Below are positions 35,721-46,414 of a stretch of 64,000 bases of DNA, in pieces. Positions within the stretch are counted from its first letter, which is position 1; each line of letters opens with the position of its first letter. The notes beneath the pieces were generated by a model that was not told the origin of the DNA, did not search any database, and saw only the letters and a list, made by a program, of their open reading frames with translations. The stretch lies in assembly GCF_042453785.1 (NCBI RefSeq), contig NC_091671.1, positions 38,083,001-38,147,000 on the forward strand. The letters run 5' to 3'. Made by a program: the position numbers and the translations under genes. This DNA is from Malus domestica. Its lineage: Eukaryota; Streptophyta; Magnoliopsida; Rosales; Rosaceae.

Positions 35721-38101
35721 TGTAATATCCCGAAAATTTTAAGTGGGGATTAAGAGTGAATCACTTGTGGTCTTTGTTAGCAAAAATTGTTTTGCCTTAT
35801 TTAAGGTTAGATCAATTGGCCTTGGGCCATTAAAATATATAAAGAAAAAAAAAGGTAAAGTTGACGTTTGGGATATAAAAAAAGGGATGGGTTCTAGAAA
35901 TCCCTATTTTCCCTTCTTGCCTTCCCTCCAGCCGAAAGTAATGAAAGGGGTTTACTCCTTTTAGCTCTTCACTTGTCAAAAAGGAAATCTAAGGAAGAGG
36001 AGTTTAGTTTTCTTTGCTTGTGAAGATTAGAACAAGTGAGGATCTTTCCTTTGTCTCCATTTAAGGTATCTATTTCTTACCTTTGGGATCTATTTGATTT
36101 TTTGGTTTGTTAACCCATGAATTAGTTTGGGTGGGAGTAAAAGAACATGAAGGTATCATAGTTCATGTTATAGTTTTAGAGTTGAGCACCAAGTGTTTGA
36201 TTTAAGTCCCCAATTAACCTTGAATTAGGGTATGTTGTTAGATATTTGTATAAGTGGTGTGTAATGATTTTTCTTGTTTATAGATAAGGAAGAGAAGGAC
36301 AAAGGGACAACACAAGTCTACGAACACCCTGGATTTGAATATCAAGAAATTGTGTTGAGGTAGGGGAGTTTTAATAAAAAAAATAAAATATTTTGGTTTT
36401 TCATTTTTACTTGATCAAGGATTGATGGCATTTGAACATTTTTTTAGCTTACTTAAAATGTTTTCTTTTTCAATTATGTGAAAGAAGTGGAGAAAATATT
36501 TCACTATGGTTTGATCTTAATGATTCGAATTCCGTTACTACAACTTGGGTGAGTTTAAAGTGATTGAAATGATTTTTCGAGATTTTGTTTTGATGTGCAT
36601 GCCTCTTATTTTACTCAATACCAAATACTGAAGCATCTCAATACGAATGTTCAAATTGTGAAAGTAGATGGAAAGTAGTGTAATACCTGTGCAGTTAAGA
36701 ATGTTGAGAAATGTATGAATGGGCACAATGACCCGTGAAGTTGTTTGATTATGGGCACAATGACCCAAGGTTCCCCGGGGAAAGCTCCATGTGTGGGGGC
36801 TGTGAGAATGAGTTACGAAAGTGATAAATACATGTGATATGTGTATTGGCCAGGTATATTACGGTTCTTTCCAATCTGCTTGTCACTTGTTTGGGATAAA
36901 AGAAGATCTTTGTGATTTGGTGTGCTAGTGATTCTTTAAATGATAATGGCTTTGGTATCCTTATGACAAAAGAAGTGATTTTTGAACTTGTGTGTTGTAC
37001 TGTTATTATCAAGCTGCCAATGCTCTGAAACCTTTGGTTTTTTTTGTCATATGTTACTTTCCATAAATTTTTGAGCATATTTCAAATTGTTGGATTACGT
37101 GGTGGTGAAAATAAACTGTTTTGAATCACTTTTATTACTTTCGGCATGCACTAGAGATTTTAAATGACTACAGACTTACCCCTACTGGGCATTTTATGCT
37201 CACCCTGTTTTTCTACACATGTACTTTCAGGTGTGTAGAGTCAACTAGCTGATTTTCAAGTGGCAACTCTAGTGTGGGTTAGTTGACGGGAGTCCAGGCG
37301 TACACTTCTTTTGGGTGAGCTGCCAAAGTGTTTGTATAGTTAGTTTCTGTTTGTAAATGATCCTTTTGTGGCGTAGTAGGCTAAAATGATGTCGACCTCG
37401 GTGGGTTGGAGATTCTACTTACCTGGGCTATGAAAACCGTGTATATATAACTACTCGTCTTTTGGCTTGTATAGTTTTGCCCATGTACATTTTCCTCAAA
37501 TAGCCTGAAAATGTTTTCTTGTTAGAAGCCCTAAAGGTCTTTTGTGAACTTATTTTAATCTGTAAGGTTTTATGAATGGCTCTTGAAGAGCCACTATGAA
37601 CTTGGTTATGTTTAAAACTGTGGGTGTGTATCTATTACCTAAGTGGTATGTTGCAAAAATTCAGATTTTTGTTCTTTGGAATATAGATAGTTTTATTTGC
37701 AAAGTAATTTGGAGCTGCTGAAATTGTTCTTACAGGAAAACAGTAGCATGCTTGTTTTAGTTTTAACATTTTCCTATACTTCCCGAACTCGAAAATCAAT
37801 GAAATTTTGACACAACTTAGTTTCATGGGTTTACTTTGGATCTGAAAATTTTCACGCATTTTGGTTGAACGAGCTATTTTCGGTGAATTTTACGGTTCAG
37901 GTCGCTTTTGTAGTTTGTATTACCATGAGATCTTTAACTCTATTTCTTTAAATTGACTTTTGTAGTTTAACTTTATGGAAATTGGGGGATTTAAATTTTC
38001 GTCGACATAATCTTAAGATGAGATTTGTTTTGCATCCTTAAACGACCCCTTTGTTCTATTTATTTTACTTAATCTCACACCTCAAGTTTTGGGGTGTGAC
38101 A
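35721..38101 (+). mobile_element. solo LTR, 2.38 kb, probably Ty3 type
   Basis: Starts TGTAATATCCCG and ends GGGGTGTGACA, giving the usual TG...CA ends with short inverted termini. It is flanked by the 5-bp direct repeat taata (35716-35720 and 38102-38106). No internal domain is present, so this is a solo LTR left by recombination between two LTRs. It is inserted in older LTR-type DNA that splits MULE B. Superfamily is inferred from LTR length and end style. Confidence 0.8.
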
Positions 38102-39150
38102 TAATATATATATATATACATATACATATACATATATATATTACTCATCACCTAGTGACACATATTTAACCCAAGTACATGTGCAATATTTATTCATGGC
38201 CTAGAGTATTGTGACTGCTATTAAACTATGTCACTTATACAACATGTGATTTACCACACGACTAAATAAATTATTTATTTATAGAAGGCACATAGTATAA
38301 TATTTTACCTTGACAAACTTTGTCAATTTGATTTATTCATTATACGGTCATACTTATACTGTCATTTATTTTCAGGAATTATTGAGCAACTAGATCCACT
38401 GATCAACATTGTTGCTGATTAAAAGAACCCAATATGAGAACCCGACAAGCGGACCTGAATCATGTCGAGAATCAACTCATACTGAGTTCACGCTGACATA
38501 AAGTACATACTTGCAATGAGGAATACCACGAGTCGAGCCGCCTTTAGCCGAGCAGTCTCGTAACGTGTGATACCTCTAGCCGAGTATTGCTTTATGTTGA
38601 GCATTGCCTTGTGTTAAGTACTGGTTCATGACATCTAGCCACTTTGGCCCGTACATGGATTAGATTTGAAGTCTCCAGCCAAAAGACTCTCTTGACTGAA
38701 GACTTGGGGGACTCCTGTTGGTACCATATATTGGGCCTCATCTTTGGGCCTCATCCCTAAGCCCATGACAAATGTAAAAGGGGAGTGAGCCCTTATTCTA
38801 TAAAAGGGACTCTCCCTCACCCTCATTAAGGAGACACATTCAGGTCTCACCTTCACTAGAGAGGCCTCACATCCAGAGAGAAACAAAGGGCCTCAGATCC
38901 ATCCATCACAACAATGGAGGGCAATACCCTCTCAGCCAAACAGAGAGCAAATGGCAAGGGCTGCATCCACAGAGAGCTGATTTACCAATCTATTGTAATA
39001 CATACATTCATACAGTAAATGGAATCAACATTAGTGTGGACGTAGCCCAAACATTGTGGTGAACGATACATCTTTATGTTCTTGTGCATTTGTGTGATTC
39101 ACGGTCGGATTTACGTTGGTCCAAGATCCTCCGGATTTTGTGCATCAACA
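38102..39150 (+). mobile_element. 3' end of an LTR retroelement (tail plus LTR)
   Basis: Internal tail sequence reaches a purine-rich tract (gaagacttgggggact) at 38698-38713, just before an LTR that runs from tgttggtacc (38716) to gcatcaaca (39150). The LTR has a tataaaagg box at 38798-38806 and the block gtggacgtagcc, also found in LTRs elsewhere in this window. No coding region of the element remains. The 5' LTR is not found. Fossil, broken. Confidence 0.65.
38105..38142. repeat. (AT)n/(ACAT)n microsatellite
   Basis: AT units interrupted by acatatacat, directly right of the solo LTR's target duplication. Confidence 0.85.
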
Positions 39151-40435
39151 AAAATCAAAGACCTATGCACAACAAAAAGATACAGATACAATCAAATATC
39201 AATTATTTATGAGACTGATTGAACTATTTCTATAAATGTCATTGAACTATTTCTTAAATTGTTATTCAACTATTTCTGGATATGTTTCTTTTGTACAGTA
39301 AGAAAACATAAACAAATAATATCGAGTATAAAAGTCTAAAATTATTAACTCACCATTGTTGTCATTTTTTGCACAGCAAGATAGAAGTGTTCCCTTGTAT
39401 TTGCTCTTGATAAAAGTACTATCAATGAATAACATTGAGCGACAAAACATGAAACCTTTTATCCATGCATCATAAGCAATAAACAAACGAAAAAAATCTA
39501 TTGCTCTCCGGTACAACTTCAAGCTCAAAAATAGATATAAGATTGCTTAAACGGGCATATTCAACATACCAAGGCAAGAACTTATAAGCATCAACATCAT
39601 CGCCATTTAACTCAAAAACAGTCTTCTCTTTGCCAAAGTATGCAGTAGAATAATCAATATCTAATCTATAAAACTGTTTTAAGTATGAAATTATCTCCTT
39701 CAGTTTAATAAGAGGATTTTATTGAACTTTATTCTTGATGAGAGAAGTAACAAACTGCCGTCCAACAACTTTGTTTTTCTTTTTTTGAATCATACCCTTG
39801 CATGTATACACATTATGCAACTTCCGAATAACAAAAATGTCATTAATATCAACTTGGATGCATACACACGCCAAATATTACTATCAGATTCCTTCCTAGA
39901 ACACTCACCACTAATGCGATTCTTATCATTCTTCAAATACTTCAAATCAAAACCACATTAAACAGAAACTTTTTCAACCTATCTTGAAAATCAACTAAAA
40001 ACTTACCCCTCATATTCTATGTAAACTATCTCATTCACATGACATATAATTATGAACACCATGAGAACCATACTTGCCTAAATGATCATTTTCACTAACA
40101 ACAATCATAAAGTCTGATGTACGACAAGAAGAAGATATGCTTTCTGTAAGTAACTGAACCATAGAACCATCACATTTATCCATAACCAATATTTTTACAA
40201 TGGATTTCCCAACAACATCAAGAATCATCAACATATTCATAACATCGGCATCACAATCTAATAGGCAAGTAGGATATTCATTCAAAACATATCGCAACTC
40301 AAAACAATCAACTCTCAAACCGTTAAACCTAGAACAAAGATCAATGCAAATATGATTGAAGGTAGAAGTTGATGAAGTAGAACTAACAACGGATAAATCA
40401 TCATATGTAAACTGAGCTAGTTTACTATTCTCCAT

Positions 40436-41545
40436 AACTATTGAACAAAAAAAAAAACAATTCAAATCAATACACAATCTTTTATGCACTTAACAATAAA
40501 CAACAACAAAATATAAAAACAACTTACAACTATTTATTAATCTGTTGCAAAACTAAATTCCAATCTTTGTAAAACAAATCAGTACCTATTTGTGATACAA
40601 TATACATATAAAATGAACCAAAAAATAACACTATTTCTAAAACATAACAATCACAAAACAAAAAGTAAACTGAAAATCATTATAATAACCACTATTTTAT
40701 AAAAAATAAAACTATTTCTGAAAAATGTTAAACACATCAAATGTGATGAATATGAATTAATTCATAATAAATTTCTGAAAAATGAAAACAAAAGCAATAT
40801 GAACAATATACAATATAAACAAAACAAATCAAAACTTACCTGAGATTCTTCAAAATAAGAAACTGTTAACTGAAAATTTCAAAAACCGGAATCAATCTGC
40901 TAATCTGAAAACAAATCAACAAAAATATATAAGTCAAAAGAAAAAGCTAAGAATATTACATGCAAAAAAAAAAAAAAAAAAAACAACACCAACAACAAAA
41001 TCGCATTCAAAACTGCAAAAACAGTGCTGATTACCTCCAAACAAAAATCTAATCAAAATAAGAAAGATGATCACTCCAGTGAAATATTCAACCACGACGA
41101 TCAACATCGATGATAACGATCTCAAAACATGCAACCACTGTGAAACTGTTTTGAAACAAATGATTGTTTCAGAAAAATCACCCTAACAGTAACGAAGAAC
41201 AACGACGATCACAATTTGAAAATGCACTCTCAAAACATTTAACCATTTTCGGAAAAAAAATTGAAGAACATTGCAGAGTGAAAAACTTTGCAAATGTTCT
41301 ACAAAATAAAAATTCAATTAGTTAGGTTAGGCTAATTTCGAAATAACTAATCTAACAGAATAATTAAGTTAGGTTGACCAAATCCGTTAGGGGTAAAATT
41401 GACAAATCACTGTGTTATTTTGGTTGGGCCATTTCATTTGGGCTGATATAAAAGTGGGCTTTGTATTAACCATTAAATAAACTTACAATATGGTTTTTGG
41501 TTAAAAGCTAAAGTTTTCAAGCCATTTTGGTTAGTTTTCCTTTTA
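40436..41545. other. right arm of MULE B
   Basis: A-rich, non-coding; parallels the right arm of MULE A but shorter, with fewer repeats of the gtgaac-type segments. Ends at the shared terminus. The transposase promoter is expected here. Confidence 0.45.
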
Positions 41546-41589
41546 AAAAAAATGGTTTGATAGGGAAGAGGTCGATAACATCTCTTCGT

Positions 41590-42330
41590 AGGATTTGAAG
41601 GTTGCTATGAGCTTTCTGTATGTGAACAATTGCCTTGCAAGGCAAGAAGCAATTGTTGCTGAGTTCGACGAGCCAGTTGTTGAGAATGAGTCAGACCATG
41701 ACATGATGATGAAACTATATGCCTTTGTAAGTGTTATTTTGTCATTTCCTTACTTTCTCCTATTTTTTCTTTGTCATTGTTTTCCTTTGACATTAACACC
41801 ATCATGTCATGTAGGTCATGACCGAGTATGATGATAGGCTAATGGTGGTCGAGCAATGCAATGAAAAGCTTCGAGAAGGCAAAAAGCTAATGGACGACGC
41901 CAAGAAGGAGCACAAGCCTCAGGTTGAGGCCATCAAGCTCAAGGACCAAGCTTTGGAGAAGGTAAAACGGCAAGATGAGGACAACCTAAGGCTTAAAAAG
42001 TAGCTAGAGGTGGTTATCCTTGAAGCTTCCAATGTTTGAGTGGAGCAGGATAGTGCCTTAGTCGAGGTCTCTAAGTAAAAAAAGAGTCTCCCTGATGAGA
42101 GGGAAGCTATCGTGCATAAGTTTTTGGGCATTCAAGACTTCCATAAGTTTATAGGGCCTTACTACATCCCAGGAGATTCGGCATGAGGGGTGGCCATTCT
42201 CGAGCGATACCATGGTGAAGGTGTCATTAATTGGTCATGCTTTGAGAAGTACCAGGATGAGGTGAAGCATGAGGATGATGCTAGTGCCGAGGAGCAAACT
42301 CAGCAAGGTGAGGCAACAGGGTAAGGATGG
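41590..42330 (+). other. coiled-coil gag-like fragment, fullest copy
   Basis: Two exon-like parts translate to YVNNCLARQEAIVAEFDEPV and, from 41818, to a charged coiled-coil region (REGKKLMDDAKKEHKPQVEA, then LKDQALEKVKRQDEDN) followed by a part resembling FLGIQDFHKFIGPYY. Many plant LTR elements encode coiled-coil gag-like proteins of this style, and I favour that origin, but I cannot rule out a host gene. It is a fossil with several breaks. Shorter relatives lie at 43785-44130 and 53870-54775. Confidence 0.4.
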
Positions 42331-42419
42331 TCTTGGAAATGGCAATGGTGGATGTGATGGCGATGAAGGTGAGACGCATCATGAGCTAACGAGAGTTTGG
42401 CCTCGGATGAGGATGATTC

Positions 42420-43390
42420 ATAGTTCCTTCAACTCTTATATGCATTACTTTGTTGCATATATGCCATGCGTTAAGACAGGTAACCCTCAGTGTTAGGGGC
42501 ACCCGTGTGATGGTTAACATCCATATGGGCAATGGGCCTGTGAGATTGAGTCTTCCAAGCCTCATCGAGCATCCCGAAAGGCTTCTCATACTATTCTTGG
42601 AAGATCTCATTCCTGATGGCTATCTTATTATTTTGAGCTTCCAGCTCTTTGTCTTTAGCTTGAAAAGCGAACTTCTTTATTTCCTTCCTTCGATGCCTCA
42701 CACTATGCACGAGGAGGTGTTGTTCTGTGTGTTGTGACTTCCTTTGCTTCCCATGTTGGAGAGGGATGCCTGATAAAAAATGAGTGTACGAACAATGGAA
42801 ACTAGTTTGACGAAGCTGTTAAAAGTAGGAATAAGTGTCGTTCCCACAGACGGTGCCAAATGTTGATGCACAAATTCAGTGAGACTTTAGAACAACGTGA
42901 AATGTCAAGTTTGTGACCTTCGCGTAGTTGCTCCGGTCACCTAGTGTGGATAATATGTACAAAGATAGAGATAGGGAACCAAACATAAGATGTACGTGGT
43001 TTACCCTAGGTTTGGCTACGTCCACATGATAGAGGAGTTTTGATTAATAATGAAGAGTTTGCACAATACATAGGTTTAAGCATAATCATCATTAGTGGGT
43101 TCTAATGACACATTTAAGTACAGTAATGACATTAGCCCTAATTGTCGGAGAATGGTCTTCTTCTATAGTTAAGGAGAGTCGCTTGCTTCCGTTCGCGGTT
43201 AATGTGGGACTCTAAGAGTTTTATTCTGCTGTTGACACGTGTTGCGTTGTGATTTGCCTCTTGGTTTAAAATAATACTACTATTTATTAGTTCTTTCTTT
43301 GAAATTTGGACTTTGAACATTTGAATCTCAAGGATTTTGCGGACCAACCGACCCCTTGCAAGTCTCTATATATTTTGGGAGCAGAGCATG
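42420..43390 (-). mobile_element. LTR retroelement 5' end in D1 (LTR, primer site, gag start)
   Basis: The LTR's inner end is at 42862 (tgttgatgcac, that is gtgcatcaaca on the minus strand). It is followed by a primer-binding-like block, minus strand ttggcaccgtctgtgggaac (42860-42841), and by relics of a coding start. The outer LTR end is uncertain, near 43390. The LTR shares gtggacgtagcc, the accacgtacatctt block and the gcatcaaca end with the solo LTR at 62571-63051, so they are one family, probably Ty3 type. Fossil, broken. Confidence 0.65.
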
Positions 43391-43784
43391 CAAAATGGAG
43401 CAAGCTTTATCTATTTTTGCTTTAAGAAACCCTCCTAGCCACCAATTACAAAAGTAGTATGACCAAATCTACATTTCAAAACGGAGAATGGCAACTAGGC
43501 CTAGCCATTTAAATCAAATTAACTATGTAGACAAATTTTAAAAGCATTACTACTCAGAGCACCCTAAAGTAAAGAACAATGTCATAGGATTACAAATATT
43601 AAAATTTTGATAAACATGCTAAGATGTGTCTATAACCCCAAATTCATAAACAATATTGTTCATTTCAATTTCCAAATTCAATCATTGTAACAATGTTTAG
43701 CAATTACTAAAACTTGAACATTTTCGTGAGTGGTAATATTTTCAAATGTCATCAGATCCATTAAGCTAATAAACCCTTCATTTT

Positions 43785-44130
43785 GTGAACAACTGCCTTG
43801 CAGGGCGCAAAGTGGTTATTAGTGAGTTCGATAAGCCGCTAGCCGAGAAGGAGACAGACCACGATAGGGTGGTGAAGTTGTGTGCCTGCGTAAGTGTTAA
43901 TTTTTCATTTACTTACTTTTTCTTTTCGTTTTCCTTCTTCGTTTTCCTTTGATACTAACAACCATCTTGTTAAGTAGGCCATGACTGAGATTGATGATAT
44001 GCTAAAGGTGGCAGAGCAAAACAAAAGAAGCTTAAGGAAAGCAAGAAGCTTGTGGATGATACTAAGAAAGAGCGTAAGGCTCAAGTTGAAGCCGTCAAGA
44101 GCAAAGATCAAGCCATGTCACCCTTCGCAA
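43785..44130 (+). other. coiled-coil gag-like fragment in D1
   Basis: Shorter, decayed relative of 41590-42330: the part VNNCLAGRK-like at 43785-43890 and the ARKLVDDTKKERKAQVEAV-like coiled coil at 43980-44120, separated by an intron-like gap with gtaagt and ag ends. Fossil of probable retroelement origin, broken. Confidence 0.4.
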
Positions 44131-44194
44131 TTCGTCTATCGGAACCGGCAACAATTGTATTGCCATTGGCGACGAGTGTTCCTTTCTCTACATT

Positions 44195-44491
44195 ACTATT
44201 GAATTTTGTGAATGGTATATTCATCATAAGACAATCAGGTACAAGAGATAGCAAATATATATGTGCTAGAGGGAAGAAAACAAGACTACCTATCCCTCCT
44301 TGATTTACGTCTAAAGCTAACAAAAAAAGAACAAATAAGACACATCCCTTGAATTAAGGGAATTGACAACAAGACAAATAAGACACATCCCTTGAATTAA
44401 GGGAATTGACAACACTATCTATCACCCTAAAATCCTTTGTACGGTGAACATGCAACCTAACCTAACCCTAGTTGTCATTCTTTCTTCCAAT
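44195..44491. mobile_element. about 297-bp D1-specific insertion
   Basis: In D2 the flanks join directly (ctctacgtta then ccaacattgc). Inside is a 42-bp tandem repeat (gacaaataagacacatccct, then tgaattaagggaattgacaa, twice, 44329-44413). Ends show no clear inverted repeat, so the element class is open. Confidence 0.55.
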
Positions 44492-44744
44492 ACCAACATT
44501 ACTTGCGGACCAGGTAATTGAATTAGTTATGTCTCTGTTCTCTTCTCGTCCATTAATTGTTAAATGAATATCTTCAAATGCTAATCTTCATTGGTGTTCT
44601 GATTCTCTTGATTAAGAATTAAATATACATGTATTATCGTCAATATTAACATAGATTAATTTTCTTTTGCACAGTGTTGGAGGCTTGGGAGAAGATGGAG
44701 CTAGTAATAAATTGGACAACATATATGTGAAAGATTCTAGTGTA

Positions 44745-44990
44745 ATGGGGAACACATTGCAAAAGTCAGCCCTCGGCTGTGGTGGTGGCGGATGTGATGT
44801 ACAACGATTTTGAAGGCACTTCTGCGATGGAGGTGTCGATTAATCTCCATTGCGGCCAAGTTTCCGGTGGCTGTCATAATGTTCTGATGGATAGGTTTAA
44901 TATAATGTCAGCGGTGGGGTTTATGAAGATTTTTGCGTTTTGAAACAATGCCAACGGAACTTATGTAGGGACTACGGTCGTTGCCGTGTC
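44745..44990 (+). pseudogene. polygalacturonase (GH28) last-exon relic, copy R1
   Basis: Same block as at 15440-15655: CDVQ/DFEGTSAMEVSINLHCG-like sequence, then SGGCHNV with the second cysteine kept, MDRFNIMSAV and, in a changed frame, NNANGTYVGT. At least one frame change and no upstream catalytic exons, so it cannot be a working enzyme. It lies 1.1 kb upstream of the promoter and acidic exon copy R1. Confidence 0.6.
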
Positions 44991-45579
44991 GTTTCAGATT
45001 TCTGCATCATATTTTCTCCTCCCAAAATTCAAAACTTGACTGATTTTTTGTTCTTTGATGTGTTGGATCGATCCCGATGTAGTGTAGGATATGAAGAGAG
45101 AGAAAGGGCGAGGATAGAGAAATAATGAATTCATTATCACATATCGGTGTGTATTGAATTTCTCATGTTTAGTTCAACTCGAGCACATTAAAATGTATAA
45201 AAAATTAGATTCGAATATCGTGGATGACGAATTCGACATCAAATTTGGTTGGGTATTATGTGGCTTAGTTGAATTCTCTCTCTCATGAAAGTATTGTACT
45301 ATGAATACCATGATTCACTCTTGAGATTAAAATTGTTTTAGGACCTCTTTGTTATCGAATTTCTCATGCTACAAGTAAATGATTTTGCATCACACTTTTC
45401 TTCTCACACGCAATTGTCTTCATCTCTGACAATTAAGTTAAATAACTCTACCTAAAACAACAGTCAGAGTTAAACCGAGTACGTAGAAGGAGAAAAAATA
45501 ATATGTTTATCATTTCCCTTATAAAATTACCAAGAAACAAAAACTATGCCAAACGAGAAAAATAGTATGTTTATCATTA

Positions 45580-45903
45580 AGGGCCCAAATCAAATTTCTT
45601 CGGAGCCCCAAAGCCATTGTCGAAAGCCCAACTAAACCATCCGAAAGCTCGATACAACCGAGGGTGTTCGAACACTGTTCTGCTAGGTTGCCCTGAAACG
45701 AGAGTATATATTCAGATTTTGTCACCCTAAAGAAGGGCTTTTAAGCTTCGCCTCCGCCTCTCTGGAAGCCATTCATTTCCTTCTTCCTAGTCTGCAAATC
45801 CATTTCCTGTTTGCTTATTTAGCTAAGAAATCCCATCCCTCTCCCTTTTACTGATCAGAAAAAGAAAAAAAAAACAAACAAACTTTTCTCCATCTTATTC
45901 TCT
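45580..45903 (+). promoter_or_regulatory. promoter-like region, copy R1
   Basis: Second copy of the shared promoter. TATA-like tatatatt at 45705-45712, then accctaaagaagg about 13 bases on, and a CT-rich leader with an added cttatttagctaagaa part that copy R0 lacks. Leads to the ATG at 45904. Confidence 0.45.
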
Positions 45904-46011
45904 ATGTCGATTTCGTGCACCGACTCCTCGACTGATTTAGACGATGAAGACGGGGAGCGTAATGACTTGTCTCACAAAATTTGGGATTTGGTGGCATCGG
46001 TAATTAAACAG
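45904..46011 (+). CDS. acidic first exon of unknown gene, copy R1
   Basis: An open 36-codon exon: MSISCTDSSTDLDDEDGERN, then DLSHKIWDLVASVIKQ, ending exactly at CAG before a gtgaaattt splice donor. Acidic and serine/threonine-rich at the front, with an amphipathic-looking end. No following exon is recognisable before the block ends at 46414, where an LTR-like sequence begins, so the gene is truncated at its 3' side. The near-identical copy R2 and older copy R0 suggest that a real host gene once stood behind this exon. Function unknown; it is probably non-functional now. Confidence 0.4.
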
Positions 46012-46414
46012 GTGAAATTTCACTTTTAAATGATAAAATTATGTTTCTTTAATTTGTTTTTACTGGAGATAGTTTCCAATTTTAAGATTTAGGATTAATT
46101 AAGTTGTGAGATTTCCTGTTTTTGTTAAGATCTTCTTGTCCCGAGTTATTCAACCCAGTCTTCTAAAATTCTTACTAAATTGGTTGGTTGTAATGTGAAT
46201 TTAAGTTCATTTAATTTTTTTTCTTTCATGAAAATTGATAGGATAGCAGGATCATTTTTGTAAATTGGTTGGTTATATTGTCCAGCGGTTTATTACTATT
46301 TTTGGATGTTGGATGCCCATTCTATATTTTATCACTGATGACAATGATTTGGCCATTTTATTTTGCATCATAATAATCTGAGTTTGGACGAAGGTTCGGT
46401 TATAGGTCTAGAGA

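Larger units (their letters stand above)
34520..40435 (-). pseudogene. MuDR-type transposase of MULE B, split by insertion
   Basis: The N-terminal part lies at 40435-39170: MENSKLAQFTYDDLSVVSST, the DADVMNMLMIL motif of MuDR transposases, the middle domain and the first catalytic Asp (MLFIDSTFIKSKYKG near 39420). The rest lies at 35355-34520: FMSDRHDGILKSIRKFFPES (second Asp) and the SWIM finger CSCVQWQHNC..CSHA near 34565-34605, intact here. The part with the zinc knuckle is missing compared with copy A. About 3.8 kb of retroelement DNA separates the two halves. Stops are also present. Confidence 0.7.
30415..41545. mobile_element. MULE copy B, split by retroelement debris
   Basis: Second copy of the same Mutator-like unit, in the same orientation as copy A and directly next to it. 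It has the plus-strand Ulp1-like gene (31885-33960) and the minus-strand transposase (34520-40435). Between about 35385 and 39150 the transposase gene is split by LTR-type DNA. Its right end (ttttcaagccattttggtta near 41516-41536) matches that of copy A. Without the insert it would be about 7.4 kb. Both genes are broken. Confidence 0.75.
42406..46414 (+). repeat. duplicated block D1
   Basis: Aligns with 52318-56551 over its whole length at roughly 90 percent identity or more by eye. The left edge is near gatgattc; the right edge falls exactly after aggtctagaga. Content in order: minus-strand retroelement end, gag-like fragment, polygalacturonase relic, promoter and acidic exon, then its intron-like tail. 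D1 has about 300 bases (44195-44491) absent from D2. D2 has two MITEs absent from D1. Confidence 0.85.

Noticed and set aside
35743-35964. 73-codon frame at the start of the 2.38-kb LTR
   Set aside because: Chance frame in an LTR; no protein similarity and no supporting splice signals.
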